From assembly GCA_003533545.1 (NCBI GenBank), contig DQEK01000155.1, forward strand, positions 1 to 8,149: a stretch of 8,149 nt of DNA, given 5' to 3'. Below, piece after piece: positions 1-6,582 of this stretch. The stretch's first letter is position 1. Each line of letters opens with the position of its first letter. A program made the translations under genes and the position numbers. This DNA is from Acidobacteriota bacterium. Lineage in GTDB: Bacteria > Acidobacteriota > Vicinamibacteria > Vicinamibacterales > UBA8438. The notes under the pieces are model-generated. The model was not told where the DNA came from, made no database searches, and saw only the letters and a program-made list of their open reading frames with translations.

Positions 1-59
1 CTACTGAGTCGAAGGTCGAATTAAGCACTCGTGGATGCGGTTTCAGTCAATGCCAGAGA

Positions 60-88
60 ATAATACATAATATCTGAGTATATGTCAA
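60..88 (-). promoter_or_regulatory. Leftward sigma70-type promoter
   Basis: Read on the minus strand, a perfect -35 hexamer TTGACA (88-83) is followed by exactly 17 bases and then TATTAT (65-60), five of six matches to the -10 consensus. Transcription would start near position 53 and run left out of the window. The match is close enough to be unlikely by chance, although AT-rich DNA raises the background. The spacer contains one copy of the ATCT(T/G)AGT half-site (72-79), so a bound protein would block RNA polymerase. The transcript's product is not visible here. Confidence 0.5.
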
Positions 89-118
89 TAATTAAATCTT
101 AGTATGAAACACTAAGAT
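72..118. repeat. Three ATCT(T/G)AGT half-sites, two forming a perfect inverted repeat
   Basis: ATCTTAGT (96-103) and ACTAAGAT (111-118) form a perfect 8-base inverted repeat around a 7-base centre. A third, direct copy ATCTGAGT lies at 72-79, 24 bases before the second, and it extends to a 9-base near match (ATCTGAGTA against ATCTTAGTA). The third copy sits between the -35 and -10 of the leftward promoter, and the palindrome lies just upstream of its -35. This is the geometry of a repressor operator with an auxiliary site. No T-run follows the hairpin, so a terminator is unlikely. The binding protein is unknown. Confidence 0.45.
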
Positions 119-287
119 ATTGCGCTTATTCCATTTTATTCTTATACGCAACATTCTCAAAATTGCTCCACCGCCATTTGAGGGAGGATAGAACGACGCG
201 TCAGCAGGAATGCAACACGCCCCCCGGCGACGGCATTTTGGTGTCTATGAACGTCACGCGAGGGAGGTTTATTGTCTAGCTGTCCTG

Positions 288-415
288 CCCCAGCCTCCCG
301 TCAGGAAGGGATGATAACGACACCAGTTGGAAGCTCCTGCTCCTCTCTGGAACACCAAGAACTCAACTTCTGGGACTTGGCAGTGGTGTCGCTGTGCGAT
401 CATGGAGGCTATGGC
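288..415 (+). ncRNA. Candidate structured RNA (possibly 6S RNA)
   Basis: The sequence can fold into a long rod. Pairings in order from the outside are 288-290 with 413-415, AGCCTCC (292-298) with GGAGGCT (404-410), ATGAT (311-315) with ATCAT (399-403), CGACACCA (318-325) with TGGTGTCG (384-391) and CCAAG (355-359) with CTTGG (376-380). A 12-base one-sided bulge (299-310) and an internal loop interrupt it. An alternative apical hairpin uses 355-361 with 368-373. The size, the bulged rod shape and the position upstream of ymdB/xseA recall 6S RNA, which in several phyla lies near zapA/rny/ymdB genes. That identity is inference; I did not recognise a diagnostic 6S sequence motif. The ends are uncertain, and the strand is assumed from the downstream genes. 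It could instead be a leader element of the ymdB transcript. Confidence 0.35.
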
Positions 416-488
416 CTTCCGCGTTGAGCCACGACGAGCGCGTAACCGCGGAGTAAGTGATTCTCCATTTTTCAATACCGGCTGATCC

Positions 489-1304
489 GTGAAGATTCTG
501 TTCATCGGCGACATCGTCGGCAAACCTGGACGCGCGTTGATCCGGAGCGCGGTCCCACGGTTAGTGGCCAAGTTTGAAATTGACCTTGTGGTCGCGAACG
601 TTGAAAACGCCGCCGGCGGAAACGGTATCACCCGAGAAATTGGCGAAACGATCCGAGACCATGGCATCGATGTGATGACCACCGGTAACCACGTGTGGGA
701 TAAACGTGAAGCGCTCGATTACATTGAGATCGAACCTCGTCTAATTAGGCCGGCGAACTTCCCGCAGGGGGCACCGGGATCGGGCCACGTCATCGCTCAG
801 TCCCGCGGTGGTGACTCGGTGGCCGTCATCAACGTGATGGGACGAGTATTCATGGCACCACTCGACAACCCGTTTGCGGTGGTACGTGACGCCATAGCCA
901 CCGTTCGGGAAGAAGCGCGCGTCATCTTCGTTGACTTTCACGCTGAGGCAACCTCTGAAAAAATCGCCATGGGTTGGCACCTTGACGGTCACGTTACGGC
1001 CGTAGTTGGGACCCACACCCACGTCCAGTCCGCCGACGAACGAGTGCTCCCCGCGGGCACTGCCTACATCACGGACGTCGGTATGACGGGCCCGCACGAC
1101 TCGGTGATCGGTGTTGACAAGCAGGTGGTGTTGAAACGGTTCCTGACCGGCATGCCCGGGCGATTCGAAACCGCCAGCGGCGACCCACGGCTCCACGGCG
1201 TGATCGTGACAGCCAACGCCGACACCGGTCGTGCCACGGGCATCGAACGCCTAAGCCTGACGTCAGCCGATATCGAGGCCGTGTCCCGAGGAACAACGAC
1301 GTGA
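489..1304 (+). CDS. ymdB: YmdB-family metallophosphodiesterase (TIGR00282-type)
   Basis: This is a probable binuclear-metal phosphodiesterase of the YmdB family. The Bacillus subtilis member hydrolyses 2',3'-cyclic nucleotides and influences RNA turnover together with RNase Y. At 271 residues the protein has the family's usual length and spans the whole single-domain fold. Metal-ligand motifs are all present: D8 in the opening FIGDIVGKPGR block, E39 and N40 in ANVEN, N67 and H68 in TTGNH, H151 in DFHAE, and H176 and H178 in GTHTHVQ. The GTG start at 489 is forced, because an in-frame TGA lies six bases upstream and family proteins begin exactly here (MKILFIGD). No clear Shine-Dalgarno sequence precedes it, so translation may be weak or depend on leader structure. 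Its stop overlaps the xseA start by four bases (GTGA). RNase Y (rny), a frequent neighbour, is not immediately upstream. Confidence 0.93.
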   Translation: MKILFIGDIVGKPGRALIRSAVPRLVAKFEIDLVVANVENAAGGNGITREIGETIRDHGIDVMTTGNHVWDKREALDYIEIEPRLIRPANFPQGAPGSGHVIAQSRGGDSVAVINVMGRVFMAPLDNPFAVVRDAIATVREEARVIFVDFHAEATSEKIAMGWHLDGHVTAVVGTHTHVQSADERVLPAGTAYITDVGMTGPHDSVIGVDKQVVLKRFLTGMPGRFETASGDPRLHGVIVTANADTGRATGIERLSLTSADIEAVSRGTTT

Positions 1305-2683
1305 CGGCGACTCCCGGCCTCCCGTTCGCAAACCCCCACGACCCGCGAACCTCCGCACACGGGATCATCACAGTCACCGAACTAACCTCCCAGATCCGGA
1401 CTACCCTGGAATCGAGCTTTGCGGAGGTCTGGGTTGAGGGGGAGATCACCAACAGCAGACTCTGGAAGACTGGGCACCTCTATTTCACCTTGCGCGACGA
1501 GCATGCGCAGCTCAAAGCCGTTATGTTCCGCTCGGCGGTGCGTTATCTACGATTCACCCCAGAGGATGGACTGCGCGTGGTCGCACGGGGACGAGTCTCG
1601 GTTTATGAACCGAAGGGTGAGTATCAGATCGTCTGCGAACACCTTCAGCCGCAAGGCATCGGCGCATTGCAAGTTGCGTTTGAGCAAGTAAAGCGCAAGC
1701 TCAGCGATGACGGGTTGTTCGACCCTGAACGGAAACGTCCACTCCCACTGCTCCCGCGACAAATCGGGGTGGTCACCTCGCTCGACGGGGCTGCGCTGCG
1801 AGACATCCTGCAGGTACTAACGCGCCGACACCAAACGGCACACGTGGTGATATATCCCACGCGCGTCCAGGGGGAGGGCGCCGCGGCGAAAATCGCCGAG
1901 GGCATTGAACGGCTCTCTCAGGCTGAGGGTATCGACGTCATCATCGTGGGACGCGGGGGCGGTTCACTTGAAGACCTCTGGGCATTCAACGAAGAACCCG
2001 TCGCCCGCGCCGTGGCGGCGGCCACGGTCCCCGTCATCTCGGCCGTCGGCCACGAGACCGATACAACGCTCAGTGACTTTGTCGCTGACGTACGGGCCGC
2101 GACGCCCTCAGCCGCCGCGGAACTCGCGATTGCCGGCCGAACGGACTTAGTAGACAGGGTCGACCAGTTAACGGGTCGATTGCGCGCGGCGGTATTGGAC
2201 GCGCTTCGTCGCTCCCGCACCAGGGTCCTTGAACTCGACCGACGACCAGGCGTCACGAGCTGGCCCGCAAGGCTGGCCAGCCATGGCCGACACACGGCCG
2301 AACTGACTCACGCCATATCAAGTGCCCTACGAGAAGCGCTGGCATCCCGACTAAGTCATGTCCATGCTGTGAGAATCCGGCTGGACACTCGCGAGCCGAG
2401 TCGCCGTGTGGAGGCGAACCGAACCCGTCTGGTGGCCGCTGACGAGCGTTTGAGTGCAACGTCGACCCACCGACAACAAAAGCTCAGAGCCCAAGTCAGC
2501 CACCTAACCGGCCGCCTCGGAGCGCTGAGCCCACTGGGTGTGCTGGCCCGCGGCTATGCGGTCTGCTGGAACGACAAACAGACCCGGATTCTCCGTGATT
2601 CTGCCACTGTCTCGGTCGGCGACAACGTGGCAATTAGGCTGGCACGCGGTCGACTCAGTGCTAGGGTGACCGGCAAGAAATGA
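1301..2683 (+). CDS. xseA: Exodeoxyribonuclease VII large subunit
   Basis: This is the catalytic subunit of exonuclease VII, which with several XseB copies degrades single-stranded DNA from both ends into acid-soluble oligonucleotides during repair and recombination in the cytoplasm. Its 460 residues match the family length. An N-terminal OB-fold (about 24-118) includes VWVEGEITN and GHLYFTLRD. The catalytic core follows, with GVVTS (156-160), VGRGGGSLEDLWAFNEE (216-232), SAVGHETDTTLSD (247-259) and RAATPSAAAELA (265-276). A long helical, arginine-rich C-terminal region binds XseB and ends in LSPLGVLARGYAV (409-421). The core motif reads TSLDGAALRD where most homologues I recall have TSPTGAAIRD. 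The GTG start at 1301 is backed by a GAGGAA ribosome binding site at 1288-1293, seven bases upstream, and by the 4-base overlap with ymdB. Seven bases separate it from xseB. Confidence 0.97.
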   Translation: MTATPGLPFANPHDPRTSAHGIITVTELTSQIRTTLESSFAEVWVEGEITNSRLWKTGHLYFTLRDEHAQLKAVMFRSAVRYLRFTPEDGLRVVARGRVSVYEPKGEYQIVCEHLQPQGIGALQVAFEQVKRKLSDDGLFDPERKRPLPLLPRQIGVVTSLDGAALRDILQVLTRRHQTAHVVIYPTRVQGEGAAAKIAEGIERLSQAEGIDVIIVGRGGGSLEDLWAFNEEPVARAVAAATVPVISAVGHETDTTLSDFVADVRAATPSAAAELAIAGRTDLVDRVDQLTGRLRAAVLDALRRSRTRVLELDRRPGVTSWPARLASHGRHTAELTHAISSALREALASRLSHVHAVRIRLDTREPSRRVEANRTRLVAADERLSATSTHRQQKLRAQVSHLTGRLGALSPLGVLARGYAVCWNDKQTRILRDSATVSVGDNVAIRLARGRLSARVTGKK

Positions 2684-2690
2684 CATCCCA

Positions 2691-2942
2691 ATGAAGCGAG
2701 GCGTCAAAGATTTCGAATCGGCGATAAAAGAGTTGGAAGCGATCGTCAAGGCCCTGGAAGAAGGCGACCTTGCCCTAGAGCAGTCGCTCGAGCTGTTCGA
2801 GCGCGGGATTCAGCTTTCACGGTTCTGTCACACTCGACTCGAAGACGCAGAGCGACGCATCGAGTTGCTCACCAGCCAAGGTGAGCGAGCAGCCGCGCCG
2901 GATAACCTGACCGCGACGAGCGAGAACGGCAACGACACGTGA
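2691..2942 (+). CDS. xseB: Exodeoxyribonuclease VII small subunit
   Basis: This is the small non-catalytic subunit of exonuclease VII; several copies coat the long helical arm of XseA and are needed for activity. The 83-residue protein shows the family core at about 8-61: FESAIKELEAIVKALEEGDL, then ALEQSLELFERGIQL, then a second amphipathic helix with CHTRLEDAERRIELL. This predicts the usual helical hairpin. The last 20 or so residues are polar and probably disordered. The ATG at 2691 places the conserved block at the expected distance from the N-terminus. The gene follows xseA by seven bases, which fits balanced synthesis of the two subunits, and its stop overlaps the next gene's GTG start (GTGA, 2939-2942). 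Confidence 0.95.
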   Translation: MKRGVKDFESAIKELEAIVKALEEGDLALEQSLELFERGIQLSRFCHTRLEDAERRIELLTSQGERAAAPDNLTATSENGNDT

Positions 2943-3904
2943 CCGCAGCTTTCGATTTCAAACAGTACCTTCGTGAGCGTCGCGCGGACATCGAGCAAGC
3001 CCTCGACGCAGACTTGCCGAGACCCCCCGCGTGTCCGCCGATCATCGCGGACGCAATGCGATACAGCGTGCTCGCCGGAGGAAAGCGGTTACGGCCGATC
3101 CTTACCCTCGCCTCGGCGGAGGCGGTGCTCGACCACGACGGCGCCGATCCCAAACTCCGGGAAGCTGGGCTGGCCCTAACAATGCCGGCAGCTTGCGCGG
3201 TCGAACTTATCCACACCTACTCCCTCGTGCACGATGATCTGCCGGCCATGGACGACGACAACCTGCGACGCGGACAACCTACCTCGCACGTCGTCTACGG
3301 CGAAGGCGTTGCTATCCTCGCCGGCGACGCCCTGCTAACGCACGCCTTTGAGTTGCTGGCACGGCAGCCGTCCAACGAACCATTTGGGAGCAACGAAAGG
3401 AGACTGCGGGCGCTCGGCCGTCTCGCTGAAGCCGCTGGCGCCGTCGGGATGGTTGGTGGACAGGCCCTCGACATCAGGACGACGGGCGCCAAACCGGAAA
3501 ACGGAGAGGCAGAAGGTCCATTATCGACGACTGCCGAGCTCCGCGAAATCCACGAACGAAAGACCGGTGCACTTATCTGTGCCGCGGCAGGCACCGGCGC
3601 AGTCCTAGCCGGCGGCAGCCGTGAGATCGTAGCGGCGATCGAGGCATATGCCGCCCACCTCGGCCTCGCGTTCCAGATCATCGACGACATCCTCGACGTC
3701 GAGGGTAGTGCCGAAGAGCTCGGCAAGACGGCAGGCAAAGACGCCGCATTTAGTAAGCCGACCTACCCCATGCTCTACGGACTGCGACGGTCTCGGGAAC
3801 TCGCGACCGAGGCGGTGTTGGCCGCGCAGCAGGCGCTGGCCGACGCCGGCCTCAGCGGACCTCTGCATGAGATCGCCAACTGGGTCGTGACTCGAAACCA
3901 CTGA
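2939..3904 (+). CDS. ispA: Trans-polyprenyl diphosphate synthase (farnesyl/geranylgeranyl type)
   Basis: The enzyme condenses isopentenyl diphosphate with allylic diphosphates to make farnesyl (or geranylgeranyl) diphosphate, the precursor of longer isoprenoids such as undecaprenyl phosphate and quinone side chains. The 321 residues form one all-helical domain. Visible motifs are GGKRLRP (47-53), the first aspartate-rich motif DDLPAMDDD (99-107) with the four-residue insertion typical of bacterial type II enzymes, RRG (110-112), GGQALDI (173-179), the second aspartate-rich motif FQIIDDILDVEG (245-256) and KTAGKD (263-268). The C-terminus ANWVVTRNH resembles that of E. coli IspA. A tyrosine lies five residues before the first motif, which fits a short-chain product, but chain length cannot be fixed from sequence alone. 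The GTG start overlaps the xseB stop by four bases. The usual partner gene dxs is not adjacent. Confidence 0.9.
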   Translation: MTAAFDFKQYLRERRADIEQALDADLPRPPACPPIIADAMRYSVLAGGKRLRPILTLASAEAVLDHDGADPKLREAGLALTMPAACAVELIHTYSLVHDDLPAMDDDNLRRGQPTSHVVYGEGVAILAGDALLTHAFELLARQPSNEPFGSNERRLRALGRLAEAAGAVGMVGGQALDIRTTGAKPENGEAEGPLSTTAELREIHERKTGALICAAAGTGAVLAGGSREIVAAIEAYAAHLGLAFQIIDDILDVEGSAEELGKTAGKDAAFSKPTYPMLYGLRRSRELATEAVLAAQQALADAGLSGPLHEIANWVVTRNH

Positions 3905-3917
3905 GTGTCTCCGAACC

Positions 3918-4688
3918 GTGAATCCCACGCCCCCGGGGCCTCGCATCAGACTGGACGTTTTGCTGCACACACGCGGGCTGGTCGACTCACGTGCGCGCGG
4001 CCGAACCCTGATCATGGCCGGTCATGTGCGAGTCGATGGCCAAACTGCGACGAAGGCCAGCACACTTGTACGGGGTGACGCGGAACTCGCAATCGACACT
4101 CCAGACCATCCGTACGTCGGGCGTGGCGGCGTGAAACTAGCTCACGCTCTCGATCAATTCAGGGTCGACGTCTCTAACGTCGTCGCGTTAGACGTCGGAG
4201 CCTCTACAGGAGGATTTACCGACGCATTGCTTCAACGCGGTGCAGCAACGGTCGTCGCATTGGATGTCGGTCGCGGCCAACTCGCCTGGCGTCTGCGGCG
4301 TGACCCGCGCGTGGTCGTGTTGGAACGCACACACATCGCCAAAGTGGATGCTGCCACCTTCCCGACCGACGACGGCCGATTCGACCTGATCACAGTCGAC
4401 GTATCGTTTATTTCCATCCGGTATTTCATTGAACGGCTTCCGCGTCTGTTGCGGAAAGACGGAAATCTCATCGCTCTAGTGAAGCCCCAGTTCGAGGTGG
4501 GACGCGCAGAGGTTGGACATGGGGGCCTGGTCAAGATCCCATCAATACAACACCGGGCTGTGGCTGATGTGGCAACGGCAGCCGCTGAGGTAGGATTGAT
4601 ACAAGTCGCCATGGTACCCTCGCCGATTACCGGTGGCGACGGCAACCAGGAATTCTTTCTGCACTTGCGACACGCCGCCAAAGCCTGA
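3918..4688 (+). CDS. tlyA: TlyA-family S4/FtsJ rRNA 2'-O-methyltransferase
   Basis: This is a probable SAM-dependent ribose methyltransferase of the TlyA/hemolysin A family. Mycobacterial TlyA methylates cytidines of 16S and 23S rRNA, which affects capreomycin sensitivity. An N-terminal S4 RNA-binding domain (about 10-58, starting RLDVLLHTRGLVDSRARGR) is joined by the YVGRGGVKL linker (66-74) to an FtsJ-like Rossmann domain. The SAM motif is LDVGASTGGFTD (91-102). The K-D-K-E catalytic tetrad appears intact as K73, D161 (DVSFIS), K189 (VKPQFE) and E245 (NQEFFLHL). The spacing from D to K (28) and from K to E (56) matches the mycobacterial protein as I remember it. At 256 residues the length is normal. 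It starts with GTG 13 bases after the preceding stop without a clear ribosome binding site, and its TGA overlaps the nadK ATG (TGATG). The old hemolysin label is not supported by anything visible here. Confidence 0.92.
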   Translation: MNPTPPGPRIRLDVLLHTRGLVDSRARGRTLIMAGHVRVDGQTATKASTLVRGDAELAIDTPDHPYVGRGGVKLAHALDQFRVDVSNVVALDVGASTGGFTDALLQRGAATVVALDVGRGQLAWRLRRDPRVVVLERTHIAKVDAATFPTDDGRFDLITVDVSFISIRYFIERLPRLLRKDGNLIALVKPQFEVGRAEVGHGGLVKIPSIQHRAVADVATAAAEVGLIQVAMVPSPITGGDGNQEFFLHLRHAAKA

Positions 4689-5602
4689 TGTGTGCCGACA
4701 CGTCCAGATCCGCACCCGCACCAAACCCGATCACCCGTGTCGGTATCGTCGCCCGCGCCGATCTCACTGAGGCGGCCCCGGTCGTACGAGACGTTGTCAA
4801 CTGGCTGACCGAACGGGACATCATTCCGGTAGTAGAACGGGACACCGCGAAGCTTGCCGACCTAACCTCGGTGTCCACCGCCGATGCGACTGCTCTCCCA
4901 AAAGCGGTAGATCTAATGTTGATTTTAGGCGGCGACGGCACTCTACTCGGCATGGCTCGCCGGATTGCGGTAGCCGACGCCGACCCACCGATCTTGGCGA
5001 TCAACTTCGGTGGGCTTGGATTTCTGACTGAGATCACGCTCCCCGAGCTCTACGAGGCCCTGGCATCGTCGATCGACGGGACCGCACGCGTTGACCATCG
5101 GCGGATGCTCCAGTCACACGTGCTCCACGATGGCGAGGTGCGCACCAAGGAAATTGTGTTGAACGACGTCGTCATCACCAAGAGTGCCCTATCCGGGATT
5201 CTCGATCTCTCAGTTTCAGTCGGTGACCAGTTCGTAGCACGCTTCCGGGCCGACGGACTAATCATCGCGACGCCGACGGGTTCGACGGCTTACAACCTGT
5301 CCGCGGGTGGTCCAATCGTGCACCCGCTCGTCAATGCGGTCGTCCTCACCCCAATCGCACCCCACACGCTGACCAACCGTCCGGTGGTGCTGCCTGAGTC
5401 GGCCAGGATCCGGGTTGAACCCGAACTGGCGATCCGCCCCGCGCGGGCTTTCGCCAGCTTCGACGGACAGACCGGATTCGAGCTTGAACCGGGCGACAGC
5501 GTCACTGTTGAAACGGCTCGCCGACCGCTGCGCGTGATTCGCTCTGCCGCACGGCCGTACTTTGCGGTTCTACGAGAGAAACTCAGGTGGACGGAACGGT
5601 GA
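4688..5602 (+). CDS. nadK: NAD kinase
   Basis: NAD kinase phosphorylates the adenosine 2'-hydroxyl of NAD using ATP or polyphosphate and is the only route to NADP in most bacteria. The 304-residue protein has the N-terminal Rossmann-like half beginning RVGIVAR (17-23), the phosphate-binding LILGGDGTLLGMAR (78-91), NFGGLGFLTE (106-115), the NAD-binding LNDVVITK (158-165, with ND in place of the commoner NE), ADGLIIATPTGSTAYNLSAGGPIVHP (188-213) and APHTLTNRPVVLP (224-236). It carries a roughly 15-residue polar N-terminal extension relative to short family members. The ATG at 4688 overlaps the tlyA stop by one base, and no later in-frame start lies before the conserved region. The pair tlyA-nadK is common in bacterial genomes. 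Position downstream of tlyA suggests translational coupling. Confidence 0.96.
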   Translation: MCADTSRSAPAPNPITRVGIVARADLTEAAPVVRDVVNWLTERDIIPVVERDTAKLADLTSVSTADATALPKAVDLMLILGGDGTLLGMARRIAVADADPPILAINFGGLGFLTEITLPELYEALASSIDGTARVDHRRMLQSHVLHDGEVRTKEIVLNDVVITKSALSGILDLSVSVGDQFVARFRADGLIIATPTGSTAYNLSAGGPIVHPLVNAVVLTPIAPHTLTNRPVVLPESARIRVEPELAIRPARAFASFDGQTGFELEPGDSVTVETARRPLRVIRSAARPYFAVLREKLRWTER

Positions 5603-6582
5603 CCCGAACGATCACACTCGACACCATTCGTGAAGCTAGACCGCACGTGTACGCCTTAGCCAGGCGAACGCCGCTCGTCCCACTGGCGCCCCTCGCGGGC
5701 GGCAACGAACTACCAGGACGAATTCACGTAAAACTTGAGACGCTGCAACCAATCGGTTCATTCAAGGTTCGCGGGGCAGCCAACGCCGTCGCAGCACTCA
5801 CCGACAAACAACTCGCCGAGGGCGTCTGGACCGTGAGCGCCGGCAACGCCGCGCAGGGCGTGGCGTTCGCCGCGCGTCGCGCGGCAGCGCGGTGCAGGGT
5901 CATGGTGATCGACACCGCGCCAGAGACCAAGGTGAGAGCCATCGAGCGACTGGGCGCGACCATCGTGCCAGCCAGCTACGACGAATGCTGGCGCGTAGTC
6001 GAGCAACACGAGCATGATTGCCTGCCGGGTCATTTCGTCCATCCGTTCGACAACGACCGGTTCATCAGCGGCAACGGCACCATAGGACTGGAGCTGCTCG
6101 ACCAACTACCAGCAGCGGACGCCATCGTGGCCTCGGTGGGCGGCGGCGGACTCCTGGTGGGAATCGCGACCGCGGCGCGCGCTCTCAAGCCCGGTATCCG
6201 CATCTACTCGGCCGAACCCGAGACAGCGGCGCCGCTAGCCACTTCCCTGGCAAAAGGGGAGGCCAGCAACTTCCCCGGATGGCAAGCTTCCTTTGTGGAC
6301 GGCTGCGGCGGCAAATCGGTGACACCGACCATGTGGCCGCTACTGCGCGACACTGTCGACGCCGCCATTGTGGTGTCACTCGATGAGATCCGGCGGGCGA
6401 TGCGCTTGGTCGCCTCCGGAACCAGAGTCATCGCCGAGGGAGCCGGGGCCTGCGCGGTGGCAGCAGCCCTCAGCGGACGCGCTGGGTCTGGCGTCATCAT
6501 TGCCGTGGTGTCGGGTGGCAACATCGATGCCGCCACGTTCACCAGAGTGGTCGCCGTTGACCACGCCACGGGCCATTCATGA
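5599..6582 (+). CDS. PLP-dependent threonine/serine dehydratase (ammonia-lyase)
   Basis: This is a fold-type II PLP enzyme predicted to deaminate L-threonine to 2-oxobutanoate or L-serine to pyruvate. Motifs, numbered from the 327-residue form, are the Schiff-base lysine K56 in GSFKVRGA, the carboxylate/phosphate-binding SAGNAAQG (80-87), the glycine loop VGGGGLLVG (180-188) and SGGNID near the C-terminus (305-310). There is no ACT regulatory domain, so it resembles the short catabolic TdcB/serine racemase group rather than feedback-inhibited biosynthetic IlvA. Serine racemase, or an ectoine-pathway EutB-like role, is also possible. A longer form starting at GTG 5587 (331 residues) exists. 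I prefer GTG 5599 because AGGTGG (5585-5590) stands eight bases before it and because it gives the same 4-base GTGA overlap seen at other junctions here. Confidence 0.88.
   Translation: MTRTITLDTIREARPHVYALARRTPLVPLAPLAGGNELPGRIHVKLETLQPIGSFKVRGAANAVAALTDKQLAEGVWTVSAGNAAQGVAFAARRAAARCRVMVIDTAPETKVRAIERLGATIVPASYDECWRVVEQHEHDCLPGHFVHPFDNDRFISGNGTIGLELLDQLPAADAIVASVGGGGLLVGIATAARALKPGIRIYSAEPETAAPLATSLAKGEASNFPGWQASFVDGCGGKSVTPTMWPLLRDTVDAAIVVSLDEIRRAMRLVASGTRVIAEGAGACAVAAALSGRAGSGVIIAVVSGGNIDAATFTRVVAVDHATGHS

Larger units (their letters stand above)
1..488. other. Non-coding leader with AT-rich regulatory half and structured half
   Basis: I find no credible protein gene in this stretch. Open frames here are short, lack codon bias and either cross the predicted RNA fold or run antisense into ymdB. 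The left part (about 61-170) is only about 26 % GC by direct count and holds a leftward promoter and short repeats. The right part (about 230-480) is GC-rich and self-complementary, suggesting a structured transcript. In the ymdB frame a TGA stop lies at 483-485, so no upstream extension of ymdB is possible. A gene on the minus strand may begin at or beyond the left edge: a GTG at 28-26 is open to the edge, but it has no clear ribosome binding site. No convincing rightward promoter for the gene cluster could be picked out. Confidence 0.6.

Noticed and set aside
120..148. Rightward promoter TTGCGC-17-TATACG
   Set aside because: Only 3 of 6 and 4 of 6 matches to the consensus in AT-rich DNA, so not distinguishable from chance, although its position opposite the leftward promoter is suggestive.
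210..314. 34-codon plus-strand open frame (ATG 210)
   Set aside because: No proper ribosome binding site spacing, no recognisable features, and short enough to occur by chance.
311..427. 38-codon plus-strand open frame (ATG 311, TGA 425-427) preceded by AGGAAGGG
   Set aside because: The purine run is only a few bases from the ATG, third-position GC is unremarkable, and the frame coincides with the long self-complementary region, which explains the sequence better as RNA. A small leader peptide is not strictly excluded.
450..472. GGAG...CTCC hairpin followed by ATTTTT, terminator-like
   Set aside because: The stem is only four uninterrupted pairs with a 9-base loop, too weak for an intrinsic terminator. 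It would matter only if the upstream RNA is shown to end here.
269..682. 137-codon minus-strand open frame crossing the leader and the start of ymdB
   Set aside because: It runs antisense through the well-supported ymdB start and the RNA fold. The translation is low-complexity and rich in R, P and S with no recognisable domain, typical of a shadow frame.
741..1196. 151-codon minus-strand open frame inside ymdB
   Set aside because: Entirely antisense to a gene with intact catalytic motifs. Long antisense frames are expected in GC-rich coding DNA.
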